Positions 8,831 through 16,818 of a stretch of DNA of 55,405 nt are shown in pieces (within the stretch, counting starts at the first letter, position 1; every line of letters starts with the position of its first letter). The stretch lies in assembly GCA_964397855.1 (NCBI GenBank), contig CAYNKQ010000006.1:1-55405 (forward strand), in the 5' to 3' direction. This stretch comes from UBA7683 sp964397855. Its GTDB lineage: Bacteria; Patescibacteriota; Saccharimonadia; Saccharimonadales; UBA7683. The notes beneath the pieces were generated by a model, which was not told where the DNA came from, searched no databases, and saw only the letters and a list, made by a program, of their open reading frames with translations. The translations under genes were made by a program, and so were the position numbers.

Positions 8831-10119
8831 GGCTGTTTCTCAAGTGCATCTTTGAGCTTTTTACTTAGAAGACTGCGGTGGATCACAACAACGTAGCCGT
8901 TGGCAGTAAACCAGTCATCGCTCATAGTATAGTAGCCTTTATTTCCGGTTTCAGCTCCCCAACTATTTTCTACTTTCCACTGCGCGGGGACACCATCAAC
9001 AACATCGACTCCAGTTATTACCATAGCGTGGCTTATTGAAGCGTCGCGCATTGCAAGCCGCTGAGCTTTATCAAAAGAAAAATCGACACTAAAAGTACTC
9101 TTGAAATCGTACGTATCTGTCGACATAAACCCTTTTTTGTTTGTATCAGTGCCAACATCACAGCCAAACCAAACTGGCTTACCTGATTTGATCTGTTTGT
9201 AAGTAAGCTTTTTGAGTGTTTCTATATCGACGTTTAACAATAGTGGTTGCTGACCACCAATAACGTTGCCCCCTGCCGCAAACACATAGGTCTGATTGTA
9301 AGACTTAGCAGATGTAGGATCATTTAAAATTGTAACGTAGTCTGAAAAGTTAAGCTTTGAGTACTTCTTGAGGAACTGCTTTGGTGTAATACCTTCTTCA
9401 CGGTGGTATTTTTTGTCTTTATCGCGATACGCAAAGTTGAATGACTGTGGTGGCGTACCAATAGCAATGGTTAATATTCTATACACCTCACTCAGCATTA
9501 CTTCTTTGGTGGCTTGAAGCTTCTGAGAAGGAGTGTCAGCTACTGCCAGGCCTCGTAAAGTTATGGCATCTTTTCGTAATTTTCGGTTCAATATTATATT
9601 GAGTTGAGCTGATTTTGAAGTTGCTACTGATTCGGGCATCACAGATTTAGGCACAACCCCATATTTTGCAATAACTGATGATGAATATTCCCACCAGCCA
9701 CCGTCAACTTGAGGATGTTCGAGCACATACACCATATTACGATCTTCAAGCGGCTCGCCGGCAGTCGCTATGATCTTTTCATAAAATGTATTTGCTCGTT
9801 CAAGTTTATCCCAAAAGAATGAATAGCTTTGAGACAACTCAAAATCTTCAATTTTGTAATCAGTAGCTATTTGATGACGAATAATGTTTAACGTAGCAAA
9901 CAGCCAGCATCTGCCACTTTCTTTTTGATCTGTTACAGAACCTGTTTCAATCTCATCTGAAAAAATGGTAGTGTTAACAGCGCTTAACGCATTATTTTCT
10001 GACGCAACATATATACCGTTTGTTGTAACTGCTCTTTCAGCTAGATTGCGCAGAGCATCGTTTGGATCAATATGACTCGCAAGATTTTTTAAGACTTTAG
10101 GTGTTATCGGTTGATTCAT
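8788..10119 (-). CDS. pepC: Aminopeptidase C (bleomycin hydrolase family, C1B)
   Basis: 443 residues, full length for the family. The papain-type triad is visible: Cys in QKESGRCWLFATLN (near 70), His in SHAMVITGVD (near 365) and Asn in VENSWG (near 386). Known members are cytoplasmic cysteine aminopeptidases that form barrel-like hexamers. GAGGCACGA precedes the ATG. The final residues, after KQPIVIPDWD, are encoded by a dispersed repeat copy, and in this family the C-terminus reaches into the active site, so the altered tail may matter. It likely recycles peptides taken up by a host-dependent cell (inference). Confidence 0.92.
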   Translation of the reverse strand: MNQPITPKVLKNLASHIDPNDALRNLAERAVTTNGIYVASENNALSAVNTTIFSDEIETGSVTDQKESGRCWLFATLNIIRHQIATDYKIEDFELSQSYSFFWDKLERANTFYEKIIATAGEPLEDRNMVYVLEHPQVDGGWWEYSSSVIAKYGVVPKSVMPESVATSKSAQLNIILNRKLRKDAITLRGLAVADTPSQKLQATKEVMLSEVYRILTIAIGTPPQSFNFAYRDKDKKYHREEGITPKQFLKKYSKLNFSDYVTILNDPTSAKSYNQTYVFAAGGNVIGGQQPLLLNVDIETLKKLTYKQIKSGKPVWFGCDVGTDTNKKGFMSTDTYDFKSTFSVDFSFDKAQRLAMRDASISHAMVITGVDVVDGVPAQWKVENSWGAETGNKGYYTMSDDWFTANGYVVVIHRSLLSKKLKDALEKQPIVIPDWDPINTSL

Positions 10120-10254
10120 TCGTGCCTCGTGTAATTATTGTTCTCAGACTTACAATAATACGCCTCAGTGGCAGAATTGTCACATAGGTTGATCCTGCCT
10201 GCTGCTACAAAAGCCTTGGCTACACTATACTGGTTGTTCTATCACCGAAATTGG

Positions 10255-11208
10255 CTAAGCTTTTGCTGGATTTAATCCAAGATAGATACTTGCTGTAGAT
10301 ACTGGCATAGAAGAAATCAAAGGGCCGTTAGGACCATGCATGGGCCATTCACCAGTCATGCACTGTAGTTGCTTGTTCTCAAAGGGAGCTTTCGGGTCAG
10401 AAATACGTTCACGTAACATTATTCCTTGGGCCCCACCGCTAGCTCCGATTGGCGTCTGGCCGCCGAGCAAGCGCTGCCACTGCTGCGCAAGATACATTTG
10501 CGCAGTTGGACTAGCTTCTTCAATGAGCTCCGCTACTGTTAGATCTGATTTACCCGTAAAGGCCTGCAACTCAGCGGTAAGTCGCGGGAGGTTTTGCCCA
10601 GTTGAGCCATCTGCTGCCACATTAGGGAAGACAACGTTTTGTTCTGGCGCAGACATAAGTGCGACTTTCCAGGGTGCTTCACCAGGAGCAAGTTGAGCAG
10701 GAAAACGCTCTGTATTTAGGGGTATAAGTGCATTGTTTTGCCGTGGGTTACAGTTCACCGCAGCCTCACTGGTTGTGCCATGAATGCCTCGATCGTGCCC
10801 CTTTAGCAATGGACTCATCTCTTCCGGCAATAAACCTTGCGGATAAAAGACAACTTCTGGAGCCCAACCAAACTGACGCATTTTTTCGTATTCTGGTGCC
10901 AGTTCTGCCAATTCGTCGGCAAATGCTTCTAGCTCTGGGAGCACATATTCACCTGGGAGTATTCCCGCCCCTATAGCTTCACTTACTTTGGTTGCAAGAA
11001 GCGTATGGTACGGAGCAATAGTTTCAGCACTTAGTACCTCAGGTGCGGCAGTAATTTCTTCAGGAGCAGCAGCCTCCGCCACCGCTACCCCACCGGTTAG
11101 TGGTGCTGCTAACGCTGCTCGGCGACGTCGTTCGGACACTAGCTTAACTTCAATCTCGTCTAATTGAGCGTCTGAGAGACCTTCGAAATTTATAGTAATA
11201 TTTGTCAT
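10255..11208 (-). CDS. Unknown protein, Ala/Pro/Glu-rich
   Basis: 317 residues with no signal peptide or membrane helix. Residues 1-35 are a short charged helix (LSDAQLDEIEVKLVSERRRR), 36-70 an Ala/Glu-rich linker, and the rest a compact domain with segments such as NCNPRQNNALIPLNTERFPAQL and GGAQGIMLRERISDPKAPFENKQL. I do not recognise the family. It is transcribed alone from a near-consensus promoter and is probably leaderless. Confidence 0.65.
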   Translation of the reverse strand: MTNITINFEGLSDAQLDEIEVKLVSERRRRAALAAPLTGGVAVAEAAAPEEITAAPEVLSAETIAPYHTLLATKVSEAIGAGILPGEYVLPELEAFADELAELAPEYEKMRQFGWAPEVVFYPQGLLPEEMSPLLKGHDRGIHGTTSEAAVNCNPRQNNALIPLNTERFPAQLAPGEAPWKVALMSAPEQNVVFPNVAADGSTGQNLPRLTAELQAFTGKSDLTVAELIEEASPTAQMYLAQQWQRLLGGQTPIGASGGAQGIMLRERISDPKAPFENKQLQCMTGEWPMHGPNGPLISSMPVSTASIYLGLNPAKA

Positions 11209-11215
11209 GCATTAT

Positions 11216-11244
11216 ATTATAGCACAGATTACATTTTTTGTCTA
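11216..11244 (-). promoter_or_regulatory. Sigma70-type promoter, leaderless
   Basis: Minus strand: TAGACA (11239-11244), 17 nt spacer, TATAAT (11216-11221), then only 7 nt to the ATG at 11208. No Shine-Dalgarno site is present. Confidence 0.75.
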
Positions 11245-11310
11245 TATCTATTTCCAATCACAGCTCCTACCAAGTACTTATCTACCGCAGCATGCGCAAG
11301 GCTTAACGAA

Positions 11311-11338
11311 AGGCAGCCAGAAGTGCGTCTGGCTGCCT
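11311..11338 (-). terminator. Strong hairpin after hsp20
   Basis: GGCAGCCAGA-agtgcg-TCTGGCTGCC, a perfect 10-bp stem, lies 20 nt beyond the hsp20 stop. The following U-run is weak on the minus strand (CTTTCG), so it may act as a terminator or as an mRNA 3' stabiliser. Confidence 0.6.
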
Positions 11339-11356
11339 GATCCTCGGTGCTACTTG

Positions 11357-11779
11357 TTAACCATTAATCGCTATCTTTTTTGGGGCAGGTAGTTCTTTAA
11401 GTGGTACAACTACTTTTAGAACGCCATCCTTCATGTTTGCTTCAATCTTTGCTTCGTCTGCAGTTTCGGGTAGCCGAATACGACGGTAAAAACTGCTGCT
11501 GCTTTCACGAACAACGTACTTCTTGTTCTTGTCTTTTTCTTGCTCGTGGCGTTCTGCGCGAATAACTAGAGCACCTTTGTCTATATTGATGTCTATGTCT
11601 TTTTCTTCAAAGTTGGGAAGATGCGCTTCAACAGTTAGCTGTTTGTCATCTTCTGTGTAGACATCAGTGGTTGGCATTTGCAGTGCCTTCACGCTTGGCA
11701 TGAACCAATCGTCTGAAAAGAACTGGCGCTGCAATGCTTGCATTTCAGCAAAAGGATCAAATTTAATTATATTACTCAT
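11357..11779 (-). CDS. Small heat-shock protein Hsp20
   Basis: 140 residues. The alpha-crystallin domain spans about 35-130, with TEDDKQLTVEAHLPNFEEKDI, a strand core ALVIRAERH, and the A.MKDGVLKVVVPL motif followed by a short Pro-rich tail. Such proteins hold unfolding proteins in solution for refolding by ATP-dependent chaperones. AAAGGAGGT is an ideal ribosome site. It is the last gene of the minus-strand stress block but has its own CIRCE-containing promoter. Confidence 0.95.
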   Translation of the reverse strand: MSNIIKFDPFAEMQALQRQFFSDDWFMPSVKALQMPTTDVYTEDDKQLTVEAHLPNFEEKDIDINIDKGALVIRAERHEQEKDKNKKYVVRESSSSFYRRIRLPETADEAKIEANMKDGVLKVVVPLKELPAPKKIAING

Positions 11780-11848
11780 AAGGACCTCCTTTATTGAATA
11801 ACTTATGTTTTCGAAAAGAATAACCCTTGATACCCTTTTCTATAATGT

Positions 11849-11886
11849 ATAATAATTTTCTGGCACTCTCATGTCAAGAGTGCTAA
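11849..11886 (-). promoter_or_regulatory. CIRCE operator and promoter of hsp20
   Basis: CTGGCACTC-N9-GAGTGCTAA (11860-11886) matches the CIRCE consensus (TTAGCACTC-N9-GAGTGCTAA) at 16 of 18 arm positions. Reading the minus strand, the -35 TTGACA (11872-11877) lies inside the CIRCE spacer, followed by 17 nt and TATTAT (11849-11854). HrcA bound to CIRCE would block polymerase. hrcA itself is not in this window. The element touches the end of the pspC gene. Confidence 0.88.
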
Positions 11887-12098
11887 TTCTTATCTGTTTG
11901 AGAACCACTATTTTCTGCGTTAGACGGTATCACTACAGCAGCAATCAAGTATGCGAGAATACCGGGAAAGATCCCCGTAAGCACTGTCATAATAATCCAT
12001 CCCAGTCGCACAAGACTTACATCAAGCTCAAAGTACTCGCCTATCCCGGCACACACACCTGAAATTTTTTTATTGTTAGAAAGATATAAGTGTTTCAT
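11883..12098 (-). CDS. PspC domain protein
   Basis: 71 residues. MKHLYLSNNKKISGVCAGIGEYF is followed by DVSLVRLGWI and a membrane helix (TGIFPGILAYLIAAVVIP), the standard single PspC domain. In proteobacteria PspC is a membrane sensor of envelope stress. Here it is the last gene of a coupled set, overlapping the DUF5652 gene by 23 nt. Confidence 0.9.
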   Translation of the reverse strand: MKHLYLSNNKKISGVCAGIGEYFELDVSLVRLGWIIMTVLTGIFPGILAYLIAAVVIPSNAENSGSQTDKN

Positions 12099-12312
12099 TG
12101 CTTTCCTTTCGTTTCAGGCTTTCTGTACCCCAATGTGTAAGCAAATATATGATCGGAAGAATTCCTGCTGTGTTTAAAACAAACAGCAGCACAAACCATA
12201 CATGTTGATTGTTTTGGCTTGCTTTCCAAAGAGCGGCACCCTTCCAACACAGTTCCCAAATGACTACCACAGCTATAACTACTGTCCAATTATTTGAAAT
12301 ATTAATGTCCAT
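12076..12312 (-). CDS. DUF5652 membrane protein
   Basis: 78 residues, two membrane helices. The pattern WELCWKGAALWKASQNNQHVWF then NTAGILPIIYLL is that of DUF5652, a small family common in Patescibacteria; function unknown. The ATG overlaps the end of the preceding DUF5661 gene by 11 nt and the end of the gene overlaps pspC, indicating translational coupling. Confidence 0.8.
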   Translation of the reverse strand: MDINISNNWTVVIAVVVIWELCWKGAALWKASQNNQHVWFVLLFVLNTAGILPIIYLLTHWGTESLKRKESNETLISF

Positions 12313-12577
12313 GAGCCACCTTCATTCTAGACTCGCCCCTATGTTTTGCCACTGTGAGCCGTGTGTAGTAGTCTGGTAACTCTTTTAAATGAACCCAGGC
12401 GGTTTTAGCCGCTTGTTCCAAGTCGTCATTACTATCGTTTACTGGTAGACCGGTTGAGTCATGCTTAAGTTCGATGCCTAAACCCACAATGAATTCATTC
12501 ATATCAACTTCTTTGAAGTTAACACCAACTTTTTCACCAACACAGATAGCCTCGGCAAATGTGTAAGACTTTTTCAT
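12302..12577 (-). CDS. DUF5661-like protein
   Basis: 91 residues. VDMNEFIVGLGIELKHD, then an acidic stretch, KTAWVHLKELPDYYTRL and a basic tail match the DUF5661 pattern. The start at 12577 is chosen over an upstream in-frame ATG because AAGGAAGG lies 8 nt before it and it forms an ATGA overlap with the upstream gene. Function unknown; the family often appears in phage and CPR genomes. Confidence 0.75.
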   Translation of the reverse strand: MKKSYTFAEAICVGEKVGVNFKEVDMNEFIVGLGIELKHDSTGLPVNDSNDDLEQAAKTAWVHLKELPDYYTRLTVAKHRGESRMKVAHGH

Positions 12578-12930
12578 AACTGTGCCTTCCTTGAGACCAT
12601 GTAATACATAGTTGCTAGTGCCCATAATGCTGCTATGTTTACGCTCAGCGCAACAAAGACCCATTTATTGTTTAGGATTATACCTCCTAGACCAAGTAGC
12701 ACTGCCAAGATACCTAAAATAGTGGCGACAGTTACCCGGTTATTTTTAACAGGGACAGTATTTGATCCGACAAAGATACACGAGCCCAAACCCAAAACCA
12801 AAAGTGCTAAGCTCCCCATTCTCCAGTCAATTATAATTGGCCAGTTTAGCTCCATAAACAAGGCGTAGGCGATGAGCAAAGCAATCAGAAGTAGCGCCGT
12901 GGCCATGACATCTTTCCAAGTGAGTGACAT
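12574..12930 (-). CDS. Four-helix membrane protein, unknown
   Basis: 118 residues with four predicted membrane helices (about 9-27, 37-54, 65-84, 88-110). Pairs of helices are separated by short polar loops (WRMGS, KNNRVT). AAAAGGAGA precedes the ATG. ATGA overlap with the DUF5661 gene. No family recognised. Confidence 0.7.
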   Translation of the reverse strand: MSLTWKDVMATALLLIALLIAYALFMELNWPIIIDWRMGSLALLVLGLGSCIFVGSNTVPVKNNRVTVATILGILAVLLGLGGIILNNKWVFVALSVNIAALWALATMYYMVSRKAQL

Positions 12931-12989
12931 ATATTCTCCTTTTTAGATTGATTAGTATTTAGGGTGGAATGTTATTTTTACCTATGGCT

Positions 12990-13880
12990 TTATCCCCCTT
13001 TCTGAGTGTTGTTAAAATCTCGGAACTTAATGGAAGTAGGTTGAATTCTAATTGTGGTGTAGGACTCTTCGCGAATTTGAGTCACAGGGGGAAGCAACTT
13101 TTTGCCTTCATAATCGCGTTCTTTAACAATCTGATTAAAAACAGCTTGTTTCATAATGTGATCTGTTTCAACGGAAGCTATTCCTTGAAGCTGCAACGTC
13201 TGCAATTTTTGTTCATCGTAAATAGTAAGAGCTACCTGAGAATGGGCATAAATATTGTGCATTTTTTGCGTTCCTCCCTTGGTGAGAATATACAAGTTAC
13301 CATCATCGAATGAACAATAGTACACCGCAGCACCATCTATATTTCCATTTTTATCCATGGTTGAGAGCGTCGCTAGTTCGTGATTTGCTAAGAATTCTTG
13401 TTCAGTTTTGTTAAAGAAGATGTCGGATTGTTCGGCAACTCTTACTTCAAATTCTTTAATGGGTCTGTCTATTGCAGAAAACTCAATACACTTATTTTCA
13501 ATAAACTTAACAAACTTTTCTGCGCTTACAAGATTAGCGAATCGAATTGTATAATCTCCCGCCCGGGTATGAAGCGTTACCGCTGCAAACACGCCACCCA
13601 TTCGGCTCAGTGTTACCCCACTTACCAGATCATAGGTGACTTCATCCATTGTGGAAAATAATGGCATTCTATCCAGAAATAGCGCTCTTCGATCTGTGGC
13701 AACCAACATTGCTCCACCCGTGTTTGGGGTTCTGCCGTAAATTGCTCCTTGTATATGTTCGTCTTCATGTATTATCTGGTGCAAGTATCTGCTTTCAGGT
13801 TTTAAAAGCCCATATTCAGTCACGCCCACGCTACGAAGTTCATCTCGAACTCGTGCTTTATGTTCTCGTGTAAGTACCAT
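12990..13880 (-). CDS. PH domain fused to PNPOx-like flavin domain
   Basis: 296 residues. The first half (about 35-130) resembles the bacterial PH/YokE-type domain (GGAMLVATDRRALFLDR, VTYDLVSGVTLSRMGG). The second half (about 155-290) is a pyridoxamine-phosphate-oxidase-like split barrel (FLANHELATLSTMDKNGNIDGA, YILTKGGTQKMHNI, VALTIYD). Split-barrel proteins bind FMN, F420 or haem; the ligand is not evident. A separate PNPOx protein at 14598-15116 shares the second half. It overlaps the small upstream gene by 23 nt and belongs to the stress operon. Confidence 0.8.
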   Translation of the reverse strand: MVLTREHKARVRDELRSVGVTEYGLLKPESRYLHQIIHEDEHIQGAIYGRTPNTGGAMLVATDRRALFLDRMPLFSTMDEVTYDLVSGVTLSRMGGVFAAVTLHTRAGDYTIRFANLVSAEKFVKFIENKCIEFSAIDRPIKEFEVRVAEQSDIFFNKTEQEFLANHELATLSTMDKNGNIDGAAVYYCSFDDGNLYILTKGGTQKMHNIYAHSQVALTIYDEQKLQTLQLQGIASVETDHIMKQAVFNQIVKERDYEGKKLLPPVTQIREESYTTIRIQPTSIKFRDFNNTQKGG

Positions 13881-14043
13881 GATTTCCCCTTCCTACTGAT
13901 TCTTCTTGTTGGCGATGAGATGCAATTTTTGTTACATTTTTTACGAATAGTTGAGGGAGCCATTTTCTGCCGTCACGCATATGAAGGTCCTCAAATGACA
14001 TTTCTTGTAACTTCTTGGCTGGTGGCTGTTTAAATCCTTTCAT
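13858..14043 (-). CDS. Small basic protein, unknown
   Basis: 61 residues, basic, no membrane helix. AAGGAGC lies at good distance from the ATG, which forms an ATGA overlap with the upstream gene; the 3' end overlaps the PH-PNPOx gene. This spacing makes it a likely real gene. No family recognised. Confidence 0.55.
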   Translation of the reverse strand: MKGFKQPPAKKLQEMSFEDLHMRDGRKWLPQLFVKNVTKIASHRQQEESVGRGNHGTYTRT

Positions 14044-14462
14044 GTTTTGCTCCTTGGACTATTTTTGGCTGGTTTAGACTTAGCAATATTACGCTTTAGA
14101 TTACGGTCTTTGAACCGTGGATTTCCTGTAATAATTTCTGTGGTTGGAATAATACGAGCGCGTTTGTGGTGGTCATCGGGCAACCCTGTCAGTAGCAAGT
14201 AGCCTTGCCATGCGGCTCTGCCAAACTCTAGTTCAAGATGATAGTTGTCCGAAAGGTACGGCTCATCCGTAACGTCGTAAAATACGTAGTGGCCCATTGC
14301 AAGCGAGCAATCTTCTCGGTGAACCTTATGCGAATAAACTAATATCTCACCAATGGCGGGCGGCTCGATCCAAGCGTATGTTTCGTTGTCTAAATAGAGC
14401 ACCTTGGTGTTTTCTTTTGTTTCGATAAGTTTATAAAAACCTGCTCTCAATTGTGTAATCAT
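14040..14462 (-). CDS. Unknown soluble protein, first gene of the stress operon
   Basis: 140 residues. The N-terminal two thirds look like a compact beta-rich domain (GFYKLIETKENTKVLYLD, GEILVYSHKVHREDC, HLELEFGRAAWQGYLLL); the tail is Lys/Ser/Pro-rich. AAAGGAGT precedes the ATG. It heads a seven-gene overlapping set reaching pspC, and its upstream region holds the Crp-type palindrome. No family recognised. Confidence 0.65.
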   Translation of the reverse strand: MITQLRAGFYKLIETKENTKVLYLDNETYAWIEPPAIGEILVYSHKVHREDCSLAMGHYVFYDVTDEPYLSDNYHLELEFGRAAWQGYLLLTGLPDDHHKRARIIPTTEIITGNPRFKDRNLKRNIAKSKPAKNSPRSKT

Positions 14463-14527
14463 GGCAACTCCTTTATATGTCCATTTAAGTACTGTTTCGG
14501 CAACTTGTCATTGATACAGATCATAGC

Positions 14528-14553
14528 TAAGCTGTGACTTGACTCACAGCTTA
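14528..14553. promoter_or_regulatory. Perfect CRP/FNR-type operator
   Basis: TAAGCTGTGA-CTTGAC-TCACAGCTTA: 10-bp arms with no mismatch around a 6-nt spacer, containing the classical TGTGA-N6-TCACA core. It lies in the divergent region between 14462 (minus) and 14598 (plus). Its centre (14540.5) would be at -41.5 if the plus transcript starts near 14582, where CAAAAT (14570-14575) would be the -10, a class II activator layout. For the minus operon, TATGAT (14520-14525) lies just beside it. Confidence 0.85.
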
Positions 14554-14597
14554 ATTACTTCAGGAGTGGCAAAATACATATGAACGGAGGCTTGCGC

Positions 14598-15116
14598 ATG
14601 AAACTATCTAAAAAAATCAATCAGCACATTAAGTTCACCACTTCCCCAGACAGTCCAAACACTATACTTGAATTTTTACAATCGCATTCAACTGGAGTGC
14701 TAGCTACAACGGGTGGGTTCAACAACCCCCACGCCGCTGCCATCTACTACACAGTAGATAACAATTTTGACATAATTTTTGCTACAAAAAGTGCCACTCA
14801 AAAGTATGAGAACATGCAAAAAAACAACAACATATCGCTAGTAGTGTTTGACACTTACACTCAAACTACAGTACAAATTACTGGAAAGGTAGTCGAAGCC
14901 GTAAGTGAAGAAGATGTGCACAGTGCAATAGCCAATATGCTACATTCAGCCCAGCAAACAAGTGAGGAAGGCAACCCACCTATCTCTAAGTTGTATGCGG
15001 GACACTATGTGGCAATGCGAATTATTCCACAGACAATTCGTATGGCAATTTTCCTTCGACCAGATCCTGGTGGATACGATATTTTTGAAACCATAGAATT
15101 TAATCGAGACGAATAA
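14598..15116 (+). CDS. PNPOx-like flavin/split-barrel protein
   Basis: 172 residues. ILEFLQSHSTGVLATTGGFNNPHAAAIYY, IIFATKSATQKYENM and ISLVVFD follow the pyridoxamine 5'-phosphate oxidase-like split barrel, which usually binds FMN or a related cofactor. The start at 14598 is chosen over the ATG at 14580 because GGAGG lies 8 nt before it. It is divergent from the stress operon, and its stop is 5 nt from the convergent regulator gene. Probably a redox enzyme under control of the Crp-type site. Confidence 0.82.
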   Translation: MKLSKKINQHIKFTTSPDSPNTILEFLQSHSTGVLATTGGFNNPHAAAIYYTVDNNFDIIFATKSATQKYENMQKNNNISLVVFDTYTQTTVQITGKVVEAVSEEDVHSAIANMLHSAQQTSEEGNPPISKLYAGHYVAMRIIPQTIRMAIFLRPDPGGYDIFETIEFNRDE

Positions 15117-15121
15117 CTATA

Positions 15122-15766
15122 TTACTGCTCAAGCATCGCTTCCAAGGCTGAGAGATCGTTAACTAAAATACCGTGGTTATCGATTGATATAATATTACGT
15201 TTTTTTAGTGCTTTCATTTCTCTACTTATTGTCTCTCGAGAAAGCCCCGACCGAGCTGCTAAATCACCTTCTTTTGTTTCTAGTAAATAACTCTGCCCGC
15301 TGCTTTGCACGCCAAACCTGCGACATTCAATAACAAGTTCATACACTAAGCGGCTTTTAGCCGTGCCAGACATTAAATGAACAACTCGTGCTAGTATCGA
15401 ATCCACACCACTATAGAGGCGCGAGAGCAGATCAAACATAACATCAGGGTTTTCTTTCAAAAATGCTACTGTGTCGTCGGCAGGAACAATTCGTAATTCC
15501 GTCGTGGTTTCTGTTTTATAGAAGAACTGATTGCGGTTTCTGTTTATTGCCCAAGCCATTGGGAAAAACGCTGGTGACTTAAATATGTTAACAATCACCT
15601 CGTCGCCACGGTATGAAATATCATATTCTCTTACTTTGCCCTTGATAATGTAAAAGATATTTTCTGGATCTTGATCGCCAAAAATAAGGATCTGACCCTT
15701 GGGGTATAGCCGTTTCGGATAATTTGAAAAAAATCTTTCTAGCTTGTTCAGTATTTCAGGGCTCAT
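15122..15766 (-). CDS. Crp/Fnr family transcription regulator
   Basis: 214 residues. A cyclic-nucleotide-binding-like beta-roll (about 15-105), a long dimer helix, and a C-terminal winged helix with EGDLAARSGLSRETISREMKALKK. R177, E178 and R182 of the recognition helix match the CRP residues that read TGTGA, and such a site lies 570 nt away. There is only one Cys (148), so no FNR-type iron-sulfur cluster, and the CRP phosphate-binding motif is not obvious; the signal is unknown. GAGGAAT serves as ribosome site. Confidence 0.92.
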   Translation of the reverse strand: MSPEILNKLERFFSNYPKRLYPKGQILIFGDQDPENIFYIIKGKVREYDISYRGDEVIVNIFKSPAFFPMAWAINRNRNQFFYKTETTTELRIVPADDTVAFLKENPDVMFDLLSRLYSGVDSILARVVHLMSGTAKSRLVYELVIECRRFGVQSSGQSYLLETKEGDLAARSGLSRETISREMKALKKRNIISIDNHGILVNDLSALEAMLEQ

Positions 15767-15936
15767 AACTATATTCCTCTAATCTGACTATATACCCGTT
15801 TTATAGTTATGACAACATCTTTATGAAAGAAATCAAGATTATTAAACATTTTCAAAAATGAAAAAGAAGCTTTGTCGACTTCTTTATATGGAACTCTTGG
15901 TACACAGTAGTTAGAGAAGTTATAACCTTAATCATG

Positions 15937-16266
15937 TTAGGTGGCGGCTAAATCGGCATCAATCCTCTTATCCAATTCGTCCATAGTGTTCATGAATTCG
16001 GCAGATAAGTTGATATTGTACTTGCTTGCCAAAACTAAAACTGACCACAGGCAATCACTTAATTCGTGGGCTAATTTATTATCTACATCTTCCATCGCTC
16101 GAAGCCCGTGCTTTGCCATAATTATTTTAGAAAGATCTCCGACATCACCAACAAAGCCAGCCATGATCTGTTGTTCATTCCAAGTAATTCCACGCTTTTC
16201 TTGGTTGAGCTTATCGTACTTATTTCGAATTTCAATTGCTCTTTTTTGTAAATCGTCTAAATTCAT
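15937..16266 (-). CDS. MazG-like NTP pyrophosphohydrolase
   Basis: 109 residues. One all-helical MazG-type module: GDVGDLSKIIMAKHG then LAHELSDCLWSVLVLASKY. The ExxD half of the metal site is intact (ELSD), while the usual first ExxE is replaced by a D-rich form (GDVGDL), so activity is likely but not certain. Family members hydrolyse nucleoside triphosphates to monophosphates. Start at 16266, with GGG 5 nt upstream; a TTG farther out is less likely. Confidence 0.75.
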   Translation of the reverse strand: MNLDDLQKRAIEIRNKYDKLNQEKRGITWNEQQIMAGFVGDVGDLSKIIMAKHGLRAMEDVDNKLAHELSDCLWSVLVLASKYNINLSAEFMNTMDELDKRIDADLAAT

Positions 16267-16373
16267 ATACCCATAATAACAAAAGGTCAATTGAGACTTG
16301 AATCGTGCAACAGATGCTAGTTTTTCTTTTGGTCTTACGCTTGAACTAAAATAATCTGATATGTTGAATTGTT

Positions 16374-16470
16374 ACACCGGGAGGGATAGCGGACTTCGTC
16401 CTTCTCCACTTTGTTACGCCGAACCCTCGTTCGCTTACGCTCACTTAATGGGTTCAAATCCCTACTCGAT
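16374..16470. repeat. tRNA-like partial duplication
   Basis: TACACCGGGAGGGAT at about 16375-16389 repeats the 3' end of the tRNA-Arg(TCG) at 16526-16540. It is followed by a GGACTTCGTCC hairpin and by GAACCC/GGGTTC arms, with GGGTTCAAATCCC on the plus strand looking like a T-arm. No complete cloverleaf can be drawn. It may be a tRNA-derived scar or a dispersed tRNA-like repeat. Confidence 0.45.
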
Positions 16471-16487
16471 AAATCGAGTTAAATATA

Positions 16488-16510
16488 AAACCACTCCTTG
16501 AAGAGTGGCT
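16488..16510 (-). terminator. Terminator of tRNA-Arg(TCG)
   Basis: On the minus strand CCACTC-ttcaag-GAGTGG is followed by TTTTATATTT, 13 nt after the tRNA 3' end. Confidence 0.75.
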
Positions 16511-16522
16511 TCATATTTACCT

Positions 16523-16598
16523 GGTACACCGGGAGGGATTCGAACCCCCGACCCTCTGTTCCGAAGACAGATGCTCTATCCAGCTGAGCTACCGGTGC
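16523..16598 (-). tRNA. tRNA-Arg (TCG)
   Basis: Minus-strand cloverleaf: acceptor GCACCGG with CCGGTGT (G-U end pair), anticodon loop CTTCGGA giving TCG, T-loop GGTTCGAATCC, discriminator A and encoded CCA at 16523-16525. Confidence 0.95.
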
Positions 16599-16818
16599 GT
16601 AGTGTATTACCGCTGTTGGGTAATGACATGTTTATTAAAACCTAAGGTACGAGCATTTTGCTTATTGCCTGATCTTCAGTGATAAGTCACTGGATAGCCG
16701 AACTCGTCAGCGTTCACTTCTCAAATTAAAAAGTCGCTAGGCTTTGTTCTTTAATTTGGCTGGGAACAGGCTGTATTATAACAGATGTGGGTAGTTATAC
16801 GCTATACTGGATATCATA

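Noticed and set aside
16374..16470. A second functional tRNA or an intron-bearing tRNA.
   Set aside because: No D-arm and anticodon arm can be paired; only 3'-end and T-arm-like pieces are present.
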